NCBI GenBank assembly: GCA_004297665.1
Contig: SCUP01000214.1
Coordinates: forward strand, 1-8,259
DNA: 8,259 nt
Reading direction: 5' to 3'
Source of the DNA: Nitrosarchaeum sp.
GTDB lineage: Archaea; Thermoproteota; Nitrososphaeria; Nitrososphaerales; Nitrosopumilaceae
Below the pieces are notes generated by a model. The model saw only the letters and a list, made by a program, of their open reading frames with translations. It made no database searches and was not told where the DNA came from. The position numbers and the translations under genes were made by a program. Shown in pieces: positions 1 to 5,851 of the stretch. Position 1 is the stretch's first letter; each line of letters starts with the position of its first letter.

Positions 1-269
1 CTTGTTAAATCAAAAGTTGGTGGAGTTGCGTAAACATCAGTATTTCCACTTACAAACAGAGATGGTACATTTCCTGAATGATCAAGATGTGCATGAGTGA
101 TAATAATTGCATCCAAATCTTTTGGCTTTACATGCAATGGATATTCTGGTGGTGTTCCACGCTTTCCAAATAATACTCCATAATCTAATAATAAATTTGT
201 TCCATCACAATTCACCAAAAAACCTGAACGACCTACTTCGTTGGCAGCTCCTAAAACTTTAACCTCCAA
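1..269 (-). CDS. MBL-fold/beta-CASP RNA-processing nuclease, CPSF2-like (5' part only)
   Basis: This is the N-terminal 89 residues of a metallo-beta-lactamase nuclease; the rest lies beyond the left edge. It begins MEVKVLGAANEVGRSG, the CPSF-type opening of archaeal beta-CASP proteins, and has the zinc motif HAHLDH (H59, H61, D63, H64) followed by SGNVPSL. Archaeal CPSF homologues process or degrade RNA in the cytoplasm, and aCPSF1 acts in transcription termination. The N-terminal KH domains of aCPSF1 are absent here, so aCPSF2 fits best; an RNase J opening (GGxxEIGKN-like) fits less well. No ATG exists between the upstream in-frame stop and the conserved start, so I chose TTG at 269-267. A TATA-like box 28 bases upstream supports a leaderless mRNA starting there. 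Endonuclease or exonuclease activity cannot be told from this fragment. Confidence 0.85.
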   Translation of the reverse strand, partial: MEVKVLGAANEVGRSGFLVNCDGTNLLLDYGVLFGKRGTPPEYPLHVKPKDLDAIIITHAHLDHSGNVPSLFVSGNTDVYATPPTFDLT

Positions 270-293
270 GAAATAAATTGAATTTTTCTCTAT

Positions 294-300
294 GTTAAAA
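294..300 (-). promoter_or_regulatory. TATA-like box for the CPSF2-like gene
   Basis: On the minus strand this reads TTTTAAC, centred 28 bases before the TTG start at 269. That is the spacing expected if transcription begins at the start codon. The match to an archaeal box A is only moderate. Confidence 0.4.
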
Positions 301-350
301 CCTTCGTAGCATCGATCCGATCATTATGCATATAATAGAATCTACAAAAG

Positions 351-359
351 CTTTAATTA
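351..359 (+). promoter_or_regulatory. TATA-like box for the 70-residue protein gene
   Basis: CTTTAATTA is centred about 28 bases before the ATG at 383, consistent with a leaderless transcript. A second AT-rich element at 323-336, an inverted repeat ATTAT-GCAT-ATAAT, lies further upstream and could be an alternative promoter element or a weak operator. Confidence 0.4.
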
Positions 360-382
360 GTGTAAGCTAAGACTCGATCGTC

Positions 383-595
383 ATGGGAAGAAGCTTCCAA
401 GAATGGTTAAAACAACAAGATCAAGCAGTAGTTGCTAAAACACGTGCAGGCGACGAAGCAAACAAACCACTTCTTAACCAACTTAACTGGATCTGGGTTA
501 ACAATCTCATGAAACAGAGAGCAGACCTAAATCCATCTTCAGCTGAATTACTTGACTGGGTAACATCTGGTCAAATTGATGCAATGAGAAAATAA
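383..595 (+). CDS. small soluble protein of unknown function, 70 aa
   Basis: I do not recognise a family. The product is short, rich in Gln, Asn and charged residues, and has no cysteine, signal peptide or membrane segment. It looks largely helical, with an amphipathic first half (FQEWLKQQDQAVV), a central aromatic helix (LLNQLNWIWVNNLMKQ) and a C-terminal part (SSAELLDWVTSGQIDAMRK); the four Trp residues would suit a packed mini-domain or a protein-binding surface. It is probably a real and well-expressed gene: it has an ATG at leaderless distance from a TATA-like box, no competing frame, codon use like the neighbouring ferredoxin (AGA, CCA, ACA, CTT favoured), and a strong terminator immediately after the stop. 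It stands alone in its transcription unit, so the context gives no function. Confidence 0.75.
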   Translation: MGRSFQEWLKQQDQAVVAKTRAGDEANKPLLNQLNWIWVNNLMKQRADLNPSSAELLDWVTSGQIDAMRK

Positions 596-630
596 ACGTG
601 CTAAACACGTTATCTTTTTGTTTTTTATTA
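595..630 (+). terminator. hairpin plus T-tract terminator of the 70-residue protein gene
   Basis: AACGTG (595-600) and CACGTT (606-611) form a perfect 6-bp stem around the loop CTAAA, followed by ATCTTTTTGTTTTTTATTATTT from 612. The stem starts on the last base of the stop codon. Archaeal termination depends mainly on the T-tract; the added hairpin makes this the clearest terminator in the window. Confidence 0.7.
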
Positions 631-698
631 TTTTACTAGTTTTTCTTCATGCACAACATTTTGTAATGTAAATGTGATAAATTGTATCTACGATCAAT

Positions 699-717
699 TT
701 CATAACAGGGTTATGAA
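699..717 (+). promoter_or_regulatory. perfect inverted repeat, possible operator upstream of the ferredoxin promoter
   Basis: TTCATAAC (699-706) and GTTATGAA (710-717) are exact reverse complements around AGG, and two more pairs match beyond one outer mismatch. The repeat ends 12 bases before the TATA box, a position where archaeal activators or BRE-blocking regulators bind. It is not followed by a T-tract, so a terminator is less likely. The regulator is unknown. Confidence 0.45.
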
Positions 718-729
718 TTTCGATTATGG

Positions 730-737
730 TTTAAATA
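730..737 (+). promoter_or_regulatory. TATA box of the ferredoxin gene
   Basis: TTTAAATA is the best box-A match in the window. It is centred about 29 bases before the ATG at 763, so the leader should be absent or only a few bases long. Confidence 0.6.
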
Positions 738-762
738 GGAACCAAGTATTGATGAAATTGTA

Positions 763-1065
763 ATGCCAATAGCAATACTTCCAGACATTGATGAACAAAG
801 ATGTATCGGATGCGCACTATGTGTAGAAATCTGTACAACTCTTGGTCCAGATGTCCTTAGAGTAAAACCTGTTGAAGGCTGGAAGAGAGGTAAAGCATTT
901 GTATTTTATCCAGAAAGATGTATTTCTGATGGTGCATGCATCGGTGTATGCCCAACAAAATCAATCTTTTGGATGAGACCAATGAATTACACAGCTGGAC
1001 AACCAGTACCTCTTCACAAAAACGGTATCTTCATCAAAGGTTGGGCAGAAGACGCTGCACTATAA
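763..1065 (+). CDS. ferredoxin with two iron-sulfur cluster motifs, one Asp-substituted, 100 aa
   Basis: This is a small soluble electron carrier of the bacterial-type dicluster ferredoxin family. Motif 1 is complete: C14, C17, C20 and C24 (CxxCxxCxxxC). Motif 2 reads C53-I-S-D56-G-A-C59-I-G-V-C63-P64, so the second cysteine is replaced by Asp56. By the usual cross-ligation, cluster I uses C14/C17/C20/C63, and cluster II is left with C53/C59/C24 plus Asp56. Seven-cysteine archaeal ferredoxins of this kind carry a [3Fe-4S] or an Asp-ligated [4Fe-4S] cluster. The spacing between motifs is longer than in clostridial ferredoxins, and a C-terminal tail of about 35 residues with several aromatic residues follows. 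The ATG at 763 is the only sensible start: the ATG at 752 meets a stop after two codons. The gene stands alone behind its own promoter and operator-like repeat, so its redox partner cannot be named from context; 2-oxoacid oxidoreductases are common partners in archaea. Confidence 0.9.
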   Translation: MPIAILPDIDEQRCIGCALCVEICTTLGPDVLRVKPVEGWKRGKAFVFYPERCISDGACIGVCPTKSIFWMRPMNYTAGQPVPLHKNGIFIKGWAEDAAL

Positions 1066-1083
1066 TCAGTATCTTTTAGCACA

Positions 1084-1101
1084 CACTTTTTTCTTATTTT
1101 T
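1084..1101 (+). terminator. T-rich terminator of the ferredoxin gene
   Basis: The 38 bases between the ferredoxin stop and the convergent tgtA stop are strongly T-rich on the plus strand (ACTTTTTTCTTATTTTT). There is no hairpin, but T-tracts suffice for archaeal termination. Confidence 0.45.
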
Positions 1102-1103
1102 AA

Positions 1104-2615
1104 TTAAACAATAGATTTTTTCTTTATTTCTTTTGGAAGAATCTTCATAAAGTATTTCAAAAATTCATCTGTCTTATCAAAATAAACTTCTAAAAATTGA
1201 TTGTTTTGAAAAAACTTTGTCCATGTGTTCTTAAATGTTGGAAAGTCTTTTGGTTCAAAACTTAATCTTGAAGTTTCATGATGCGCTGCAGGAAAAATAT
1301 CTGAAATTTCAAGTGGTATTAATCCCATATGTGGACTATATTGGCAAACTTGGATAGATTCAATATCTTTGAATTTTCGTTTTAGTGATGAATATTCATG
1401 CGACAAGTATGCTGGTTTTGTATTAGATTCCTTGGTTATGATCAAAGTTTTTTTCTTTGATTTGAACTTTCTAACAGTTTTATGATATGATTGAATCTCT
1501 GGACGATATTGATCCTCTTTTTCATATAGAAAAATTGCTTTTTCTTTGAATTTTGGAGTTCCTACTGCAAGATAATTGGAATTTTCAGTAAGAACCTCTA
1601 TCATTTCAAATAATTTTGGATGTGCTCTTGCTTTTTTTAAGACATACTCCCATAATCGTCCTTCATGAATTGCTTGTTTTACCTTGTCAACTTCAATTTT
1701 TATTGCATGTAAATTATGTAATGCAATCTCATTAATTTTCTCAGTACTTTCCATTTGGCGCAATTCGTCAGGGGTATACTTTGAGCATATCTCACAATTG
1801 CATGGAAATACCGAAATATCTGAAAGATTTCGTGTACCATCATCAGTGATGTATCTTTCTTGTTTCGCATATAACATGTAAGAAGCAGAATCAAAAGTAT
1901 CACAACCAAGGGTAACTGCAAATGGTATGGTTAATGGATGTCCTGCACCAAAAAGATGTAGTGGAATGGAGTGTGGTATTTGTTTTTTTGCAGCTATGAT
2001 CATTTGTGCTAATAATTTGTATTCATATGACTCCATGAATTCTACTGGGCTTCCCAAAGCTAGCATCTTAAAACCCATGCCAACTAAACTTTTTGTTGAT
2101 TTTGCTACAAGATCAAAATGTTCTCCGCCTTGAATTGGTCCAATCCATATTTGACCATTATTCTCACTGTCTTCAAGTGTTTTCTTTGATACTTTGAGAG
2201 TATGATTAACATATGATTCAGCTTTTTTCCATGCAAGTCCATAACCTGTAGGTTTGTCTAACGGAATTGCAAAATCTGTAAAAATTTTTTTTTCAAAATC
2301 TGCCATCTCTGAAGGTGATACTTTGACATCACCGTATTCTAAAACTTGATATCCTCCTGAATCAGTCATTATGGCTCCATCAAAATCTATTATTTTATGA
2401 ATTCCATTTTTTTCAGCTTCATCACCGTAATTGTTTCTGGTGATGTATGCATTTGTAATTACTAAATCAAAACCCATCTCTTTTATTTTCTTGGATGGAA
2501 TAGTTTGTTTTACAGGATGAATAACTGGCACATAAGCTGGTGTTTCTATTTTTCCATGATTAGTGTGTATTACCCCAATTCTTCCAGCCAAGTCACTTTT
2601 TAAAATTTCAAACAA
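1104..2615 (-). CDS. tgtA: archaeosine tRNA-guanine transglycosylase (TgtA)
   Basis: TgtA exchanges guanine-15 in the D-loop of tRNA for preQ0, the first tRNA-bound step towards archaeosine. The TIM-barrel catalytic domain covers roughly residues 1-330. It contains MTDSGGYQ with the conserved D85, the substrate-binding segment around GPIQGG (159-164), CDTFDSASY with the likely nucleophile D242, and the zinc site C272-x-C274-x2-C277 with H303. A linker and an archaeal C-terminal region (SPHMGLIPLEISD, about 427-439) follow. At 503 residues it is shorter than the roughly 580-residue Pyrococcus enzyme, and I see no C-terminal PUA domain. The start is TTG at 2615-2613: the sequence from FEILKSDLAGRIG matches the family N-terminus and no ATG lies upstream in frame. 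The gene is 31 bases downstream of the Fap7-like gene on the same strand, with its own TATA-like box, so it may be transcribed alone or read through. Confidence 0.93.
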   Translation of the reverse strand: MFEILKSDLAGRIGVIHTNHGKIETPAYVPVIHPVKQTIPSKKIKEMGFDLVITNAYITRNNYGDEAEKNGIHKIIDFDGAIMTDSGGYQVLEYGDVKVSPSEMADFEKKIFTDFAIPLDKPTGYGLAWKKAESYVNHTLKVSKKTLEDSENNGQIWIGPIQGGEHFDLVAKSTKSLVGMGFKMLALGSPVEFMESYEYKLLAQMIIAAKKQIPHSIPLHLFGAGHPLTIPFAVTLGCDTFDSASYMLYAKQERYITDDGTRNLSDISVFPCNCEICSKYTPDELRQMESTEKINEIALHNLHAIKIEVDKVKQAIHEGRLWEYVLKKARAHPKLFEMIEVLTENSNYLAVGTPKFKEKAIFLYEKEDQYRPEIQSYHKTVRKFKSKKKTLIITKESNTKPAYLSHEYSSLKRKFKDIESIQVCQYSPHMGLIPLEISDIFPAAHHETSRLSFEPKDFPTFKNTWTKFFQNNQFLEVYFDKTDEFLKYFMKILPKEIKKKSIV

Positions 2616-2638
2616 GTTAATGCTTCTAAATAGGAGCG

Positions 2639-2646
2639 TTATTTAA
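2639..2646 (-). promoter_or_regulatory. TATA-like box for tgtA, abutting the end of the kinase gene
   Basis: The minus strand reads TTAAATAA, centred about 27 bases before the TTG start of tgtA and beginning right after the TGA stop (2649-2647) of the preceding gene. This would allow tgtA to be transcribed independently and without a leader. Confidence 0.45.
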
Positions 2647-3195
2647 TCAATAAGCAAAAAATTTTTTCAAATCATTTTGTTTTGTTACTAAATCAAGCCA
2701 ATCCACTTCTTCACTTATTCCTCTTCTGTTGATTATATCCAGTACTTTTTCTGTGACTTCTGAAATGCTTTTTCCTGTGACATCTACTTGGAATACCTTT
2801 GTTCCAAACTGATTTATTGCATCGTGTGCTATAATTCCTAAAATCTCGCTACCTGTATTTTCTCTAGTCTTTTCTTCAGTGTATCCTCTTTTTTTATAAA
2901 CTGCAATCAAATCATATGGATTTCTTCGTAAAACGATCACTGTCTTTACTTTAACTGATGATAAAACATATGGTGCCAAATGCCCCACAATTAAACTAGG
3001 GCTTGTAATTTTTTCTTTAATTATTTTCTCTAATTCTGATATGTCTACATCATTTGTGTCTTCATTTTTCTCAAATAATCCTGCGTCTCTGGCAATACTG
3101 TTTATGTCATTAATTGGTAATTTTAGATGCTTTGAAATCTCTTTTGCTACTGTATGTTTTCCTACGCCTGGATTTCCAGTAATTACTATGGACAT
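2647..3195 (-). CDS. Fap7/CINAP-like adenylate kinase family protein
   Basis: This is a 182-residue P-loop nucleotide kinase. Walker A is GNPGVGKHT (7-15). Downstream come VIVLRRNPYDLIAVYKKRGY (residues 86-105), which holds the Arg-rich NMP-kinase signature, then EKTRENTGSEILGIIAHDA, and near the C-terminus VDWLDLV. That order matches the archaeal Fap7/hCINAP group, which binds ribosomal protein uS11 and takes part in late small-subunit maturation; some members also have adenylate kinase activity. The length is typical. The start is ATG at 3195, with TTTAATTTA 25 bases upstream on the minus strand. It diverges from ychF and precedes tgtA, a translation-related neighbourhood that agrees with a ribosome role. 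A plain archaeal adenylate kinase is the alternative, but the C-terminal part fits Fap7 better. Confidence 0.83.
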   Translation of the reverse strand: MSIVITGNPGVGKHTVAKEISKHLKLPINDINSIARDAGLFEKNEDTNDVDISELEKIIKEKITSPSLIVGHLAPYVLSSVKVKTVIVLRRNPYDLIAVYKKRGYTEEKTRENTGSEILGIIAHDAINQFGTKVFQVDVTGKSISEVTEKVLDIINRRGISEEVDWLDLVTKQNDLKKFFAY

Positions 3196-3215
3196 ATTAT
3201 AAAATCAACATGAAC

Positions 3216-3224
3216 TAAATTAAA
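3216..3224 (-). promoter_or_regulatory. TATA-like box for the Fap7-like gene
   Basis: TTTAATTTA on the minus strand is centred 25 bases before the ATG at 3195, giving a leaderless arrangement. It lies in the 73-base divergent region shared with ychF. Confidence 0.5.
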
Positions 3225-3238
3225 CAATTTCTGCAATA

Positions 3239-3246
3239 CTAATAAG
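3239..3246 (+). promoter_or_regulatory. weak TATA-like box for ychF-kae1
   Basis: CTAATAAG is centred about 26 bases before the TTG at 3269. The match is weak, but the spacing agrees with the other promoters in the window and favours 3269 over the TTG at 3260 as the start. Confidence 0.3.
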
Positions 3247-3268
3247 TACAATCGAATTTTTGTGGGTA

Positions 3269-4459
3269 TTGCAAATTGGCTTACTAGGAAAAGCAAATGT
3301 TGGAAAGTCTACATTTTTCTCAGCTTCAACTGAAACTCCTGTACCAATAGGTAATTTTCCATTTACTACAATCCAGCCAAACATTGGTGTTGCATATGTA
3401 AAAGCTGACTGTGCATGCAAACATTTTGGCATCAAGCATCAAAATCAATTATGTGTAAATGGAACTAGGTTCATACCAGTCAAGCTAATTGATGTTGCAG
3501 GATTAGTTCCCGGAGCACATGAAGGAAAAGGTTTGGGAAATCAATTTCTTGATGATGCAAGACAAGCCGAAGTCTTGATACATGTTGTTGATATTGCTGG
3601 TACAACTGACATTCAAGGACACTCTGTTCCAATAGGCACACATAACCCTCTTGAAGATGTTGAATTTGTTGAGTATGAATTTGATCAATGGTTTATAGAC
3701 ATACTTCGAAGAGAATGGGATAAGCTTACCAAAGAAATAGAACAAAAAAGAGCAAAATTAACTGATGGTATAACAAAAAGATTCACTGGTTTAGGAATCA
3801 AAGATTATCAAGTACAAGATGTATTACATAAACTAGAACTTACTTCAAAAAACCCAAAGGAATGGAATGATTCTGATATCCAAACTTTTGTTAAAGAATT
3901 AAGAAAAAACACAAAACCAATAATAATTGCAGCAAACAAGGCAGATCTTTGCAAAGATCTTGATATAATTAAAAAAATCACTGATACTATTGTAATTCCT
4001 TGCAGTGCTGAGACTGAATTGTTGTTACGAAAAGCTGCCAAAGCTGGTATTATAAATTATAAATCTGGAGATGAACAATTTTCTGTAGTGGAAAATAAAG
4101 AAATACTGCCACAACAACAAAAAGCGCTAGACTTGGTAAACACGATATTTTCAAAAATCCATTCAACTGGAATTCAAAAAATTTTAAACATTGCAGTATT
4201 TGATTTGTTAAAACTTATTGTTGTTTTTCCTGTAGAAGATGAGACAAAACTAACAAACAAAAATGGTGATATTTTACCTGATGCAAAATTGTTACCGCAA
4301 GATTCTACTGCAAAAGATTTGGCAAGTTTGATTCATGCAGATATTGCCAAGGGATTTCTACATGCAATTGACTGTAAAACAAAACAAAGGATCGGTGGTG
4401 ATCACAAGCTAAAAAATGGCGATGTAATCAAAATTGTTTCAACATTAAGTAGAGGATAA
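3269..4459 (+). CDS. ychF: YchF/OBG-family GTPase with TGS domain
   Basis: This is a cytoplasmic P-loop GTPase of the OBG-HflX superfamily, associated with ribosomes and stress responses in other organisms. Counting from TTG at 3269, G1 is GKANVGKST (7-15), the switch region holds NFPFTTIQPN, G3 is DVAGLVPGAHEGKGLGNQFL starting at D75, G4 is NKAD (223-226) and G5 is around CSAE (245-248). A helical insert, about 135-200, separates G3 and G4. The C-terminal TGS domain runs from about residue 312 to 391. NKAD predicts GTP specificity, unlike bacterial YchF, which has NxxE and prefers ATP. No ATG is available. TTG at 3260 would add three residues, but 3269 gives the family-like MQIGLLGK and fits the upstream box. 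kae1 follows after one base, so the two are probably co-transcribed. Confidence 0.92.
   Translation: MQIGLLGKANVGKSTFFSASTETPVPIGNFPFTTIQPNIGVAYVKADCACKHFGIKHQNQLCVNGTRFIPVKLIDVAGLVPGAHEGKGLGNQFLDDARQAEVLIHVVDIAGTTDIQGHSVPIGTHNPLEDVEFVEYEFDQWFIDILRREWDKLTKEIEQKRAKLTDGITKRFTGLGIKDYQVQDVLHKLELTSKNPKEWNDSDIQTFVKELRKNTKPIIIAANKADLCKDLDIIKKITDTIVIPCSAETELLLRKAAKAGIINYKSGDEQFSVVENKEILPQQQKALDLVNTIFSKIHSTGIQKILNIAVFDLLKLIVVFPVEDETKLTNKNGDILPDAKLLPQDSTAKDLASLIHADIAKGFLHAIDCKTKQRIGGDHKLKNGDVIKIVSTLSRG
4451..4455 (+). promoter_or_regulatory. Shine-Dalgarno site for kae1
   Basis: AGAGG lies inside the last codons of ychF (Arg-Gly), five bases before the kae1 ATG. It complements the CCUCC anti-Shine-Dalgarno. 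Start sites with a TATA box at leaderless distance lack such a site, so this marks kae1 as an operon-internal gene. Confidence 0.55.
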
Positions 4460-4460
4460 T

Positions 4461-5444
4461 ATGATTGGTCTAGGCGTTGAAAGCACAGCTCATACCTTTT
4501 CTTGTGCAATATTGGAAAAAAAAGGAAAGCAAGGAAAAATTCTATCTGACGTGAGAAAAATTTATCGTCCTCCTGAAGGTGAGGGAATTCATCCAAGAGA
4601 GGCATCGCGTCATCATGTTGAAAATAGTGCTATTGTATTATCTGAATGTCTTCAAGAGGCTGGTGTTACAATCAAAGATCTTGATATTGTCTCATATGCC
4701 GCAGGACCAGGACTTGGTCCTTGTCTGAGAGTAGGAGCAGTAGTTGCACGTTCTCTGGCGTCTTATTACAATATTCCAATCTATCCTGTAAATCATGCAA
4801 TTGGACATATTGAATTAGGAAAACTACTTACTGGCGCAAAAAATCCACTCGTTCTTCTAGTCTCTGGAGGACATACAATGTTACTTGCATTTCTAAATAA
4901 ACAATGGCGAGTTTTTGGAGAAACTTTGGATATTACATTGGGTCAGCTACTTGATCAATTTGGAAGATCACTTGGATTTGCCTCTCCATGTGGAAAAAAT
5001 ATTGAAGACTTGGCTTTATCCACTTCTAATTATGTTCTACTGCCATATTCTGTAAAAGGAAATGATGTATCATTTTCTGGGTTGTTATCTGCAACAAAAT
5101 CAATTGTACAAAAAAGTACAGCAGATGCATGCTTTTCATTACAAGAAACTGCGTTTGCAATGATTAGTGAGACAGTAGAACGAGCATTATCGTTTACTAG
5201 AAAAAAAGAATTGTTAATTGTCGGCGGTGTTGCTGCAAACAAAAGACTATCTGAAATGCTACAAGACGTTTGTAAAAGACATCATTGTAAATTTTTTGTA
5301 GCACCACAAAAATATGCTGGTGATTGTGGTAGCCAGATATGTTGGACAGGTTTATTAGAATCACAAGTAAAAAAAGGCGTTTCCCTAGAAGATACTTTTG
5401 TTACGCAATCATGGCGATTAGATTCAGTTAAAGTAGATTATTGA
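4461..5444 (+). CDS. kae1: KEOPS subunit Kae1 (TsaD/OSGEP family), tRNA t6A37 threonylcarbamoyltransferase
   Basis: Kae1 transfers the threonylcarbamoyl group from TC-AMP to A37 of ANN-decoding tRNAs, working with Bud32, Cgi121 and Pcc1 in KEOPS. The ASKHA fold is evident from MIGLGVESTAHTFS at the N-terminus, HPREASRHH (44-52), AAGPGLGPCLRVG (80-92), the metal-binding NHAIGH (H112, H116), LLVSGGHT (132-139), GETLD (153-157), VSFSGLLSATK (203-213), GGVAANKRL (255-263) and YAGDCG with the metal ligand D288. The length of 327 is normal for stand-alone Kae1; there is no Bud32 fusion. In the last motif a Cys (C289) stands where many family members have Asn (GDNG), and the protein has nine cysteines in all. 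It starts one base after the ychF stop, and its last 7 bases overlap the end of the convergent PH-like gene. Confidence 0.95.
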   Translation: MIGLGVESTAHTFSCAILEKKGKQGKILSDVRKIYRPPEGEGIHPREASRHHVENSAIVLSECLQEAGVTIKDLDIVSYAAGPGLGPCLRVGAVVARSLASYYNIPIYPVNHAIGHIELGKLLTGAKNPLVLLVSGGHTMLLAFLNKQWRVFGETLDITLGQLLDQFGRSLGFASPCGKNIEDLALSTSNYVLLPYSVKGNDVSFSGLLSATKSIVQKSTADACFSLQETAFAMISETVERALSFTRKKELLIVGGVAANKRLSEMLQDVCKRHHCKFFVAPQKYAGDCGSQICWTGLLESQVKKGVSLEDTFVTQSWRLDSVKVDY

Positions 5445-5764
5445 TTTTTATGTTCCTTTATTGCATTTTCAATGTTTTTTAGCCAATCTTTAGTATTGAA
5501 TACTCCAAATTTGTATGTCTGTTCACCTTCATTTGTTTTGGCAGTAAAACATACTTTTTTTATCAATCTTCCTTCTTTCCAAGCTTTGCTTACACTGTTT
5601 AGCGGAACATCAGCTACTGTATCCCCAAAACGTTTTGAAAAATCCATCATTCTTGATTGTGTCTTATCAAACGCTAGCCTTCTATTTGTTAGAGTTAATA
5701 TCCCCGCACCAAGTTTGTCTTCGTTACAATCTTCTTGTTTCAGTCTTTTTTCTCCTTCTTCCAT
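5438..5764 (-). CDS. small PH/GRAM-like domain protein, 108 aa
   Basis: This is a soluble protein with no signal or membrane segment. Its core pattern, GILTLTNRRLAFDKTQ (about 20-35), then DVPLNSVSKAWKEGRLIKKVCFTA, then a strand pair (EQTYKFGVFN) and a final helix (TKDWLKNIENAIKEHK), is that of the prokaryotic PH-like/GRAM fold: a seven-strand barrel capped by a C-terminal helix. Such domains bind lipids or proteins, but no ligand can be named here. The start is ATG at 5764, since an in-frame stop lies four codons upstream and a TATA-like box lies about 31 bases upstream. It converges on kae1 with a 7-base overlap and diverges from the histidine kinase, with which it may share regulation. Fold assignment is by pattern only. 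Confidence 0.7.
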   Translation of the reverse strand: MEEGEKRLKQEDCNEDKLGAGILTLTNRRLAFDKTQSRMMDFSKRFGDTVADVPLNSVSKAWKEGRLIKKVCFTAKTNEGEQTYKFGVFNTKDWLKNIENAIKEHKNQ

Positions 5765-5790
5765 GATTAGCCTTTATCATATTCCTTAGG

Positions 5791-5799
5791 TTATAATTT
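5791..5799 (-). promoter_or_regulatory. TATA-like box for the PH-like gene
   Basis: The minus strand reads AAATTATAA, about 31 bases before the ATG at 5764, predicting a leader of at most a few bases. It is in the 87-base divergent region before the histidine kinase gene. Confidence 0.45.
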
Positions 5800-5822
5800 T
5801 AATGAAATAATCAGAAACCCAC

Positions 5823-5828
5823 TTAAAT
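5823..5828 (+). promoter_or_regulatory. TATA-like box for the histidine kinase gene
   Basis: TTAAAT within ACTTAAATCT is centred about 26 bases before the ATG at 5852, again giving leaderless spacing. Confidence 0.45.
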
Positions 5829-5851
5829 CTAGAAATTAAATCATATCAAAT

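Noticed and set aside
746..756. TGATGA just before the ferredoxin start as a C box of a C/D guide RNA
   Set aside because: No matching D box (CTGA) or second box pair lies at a suitable distance, and the element is in the leader region of a protein gene.
596..762. Small RNA or extra short gene in the 167-base gap before the ferredoxin
   Set aside because: The gap is accounted for by the terminator, the inverted repeat and the TATA box; short frames in it lack start and coding signals, and no tRNA-like fold is visible.
1684..2133. Plus-strand open frames of 65-68 codons inside tgtA
   Set aside because: They lie opposite a gene with intact family motifs, have low-complexity or Cys-rich translations without a recognisable domain, and no promoter of their own; they are shadows of tgtA.
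3260..3268. TTG at 3260 as the ychF start
   Set aside because: It adds Met-Trp-Val before the family-like start and is about 17 bases from the only TATA-like box, against about 26 for the TTG at 3269. The choice is not certain.
4702..4720. 7-bp inverted repeat AGGACCA/TGGTCCT inside kae1
   Set aside because: It follows from the codons of the conserved Gly-Pro-Gly-Leu-Gly-Pro motif, so no regulatory meaning is needed.
5472..5789. 105-codon plus-strand open frame opposite the PH-like gene
   Set aside because: Its translation is Ser/Phe-rich without a domain pattern, while the minus-strand frame has a coherent PH-like pattern, its own TATA-like box and a well-defined start.
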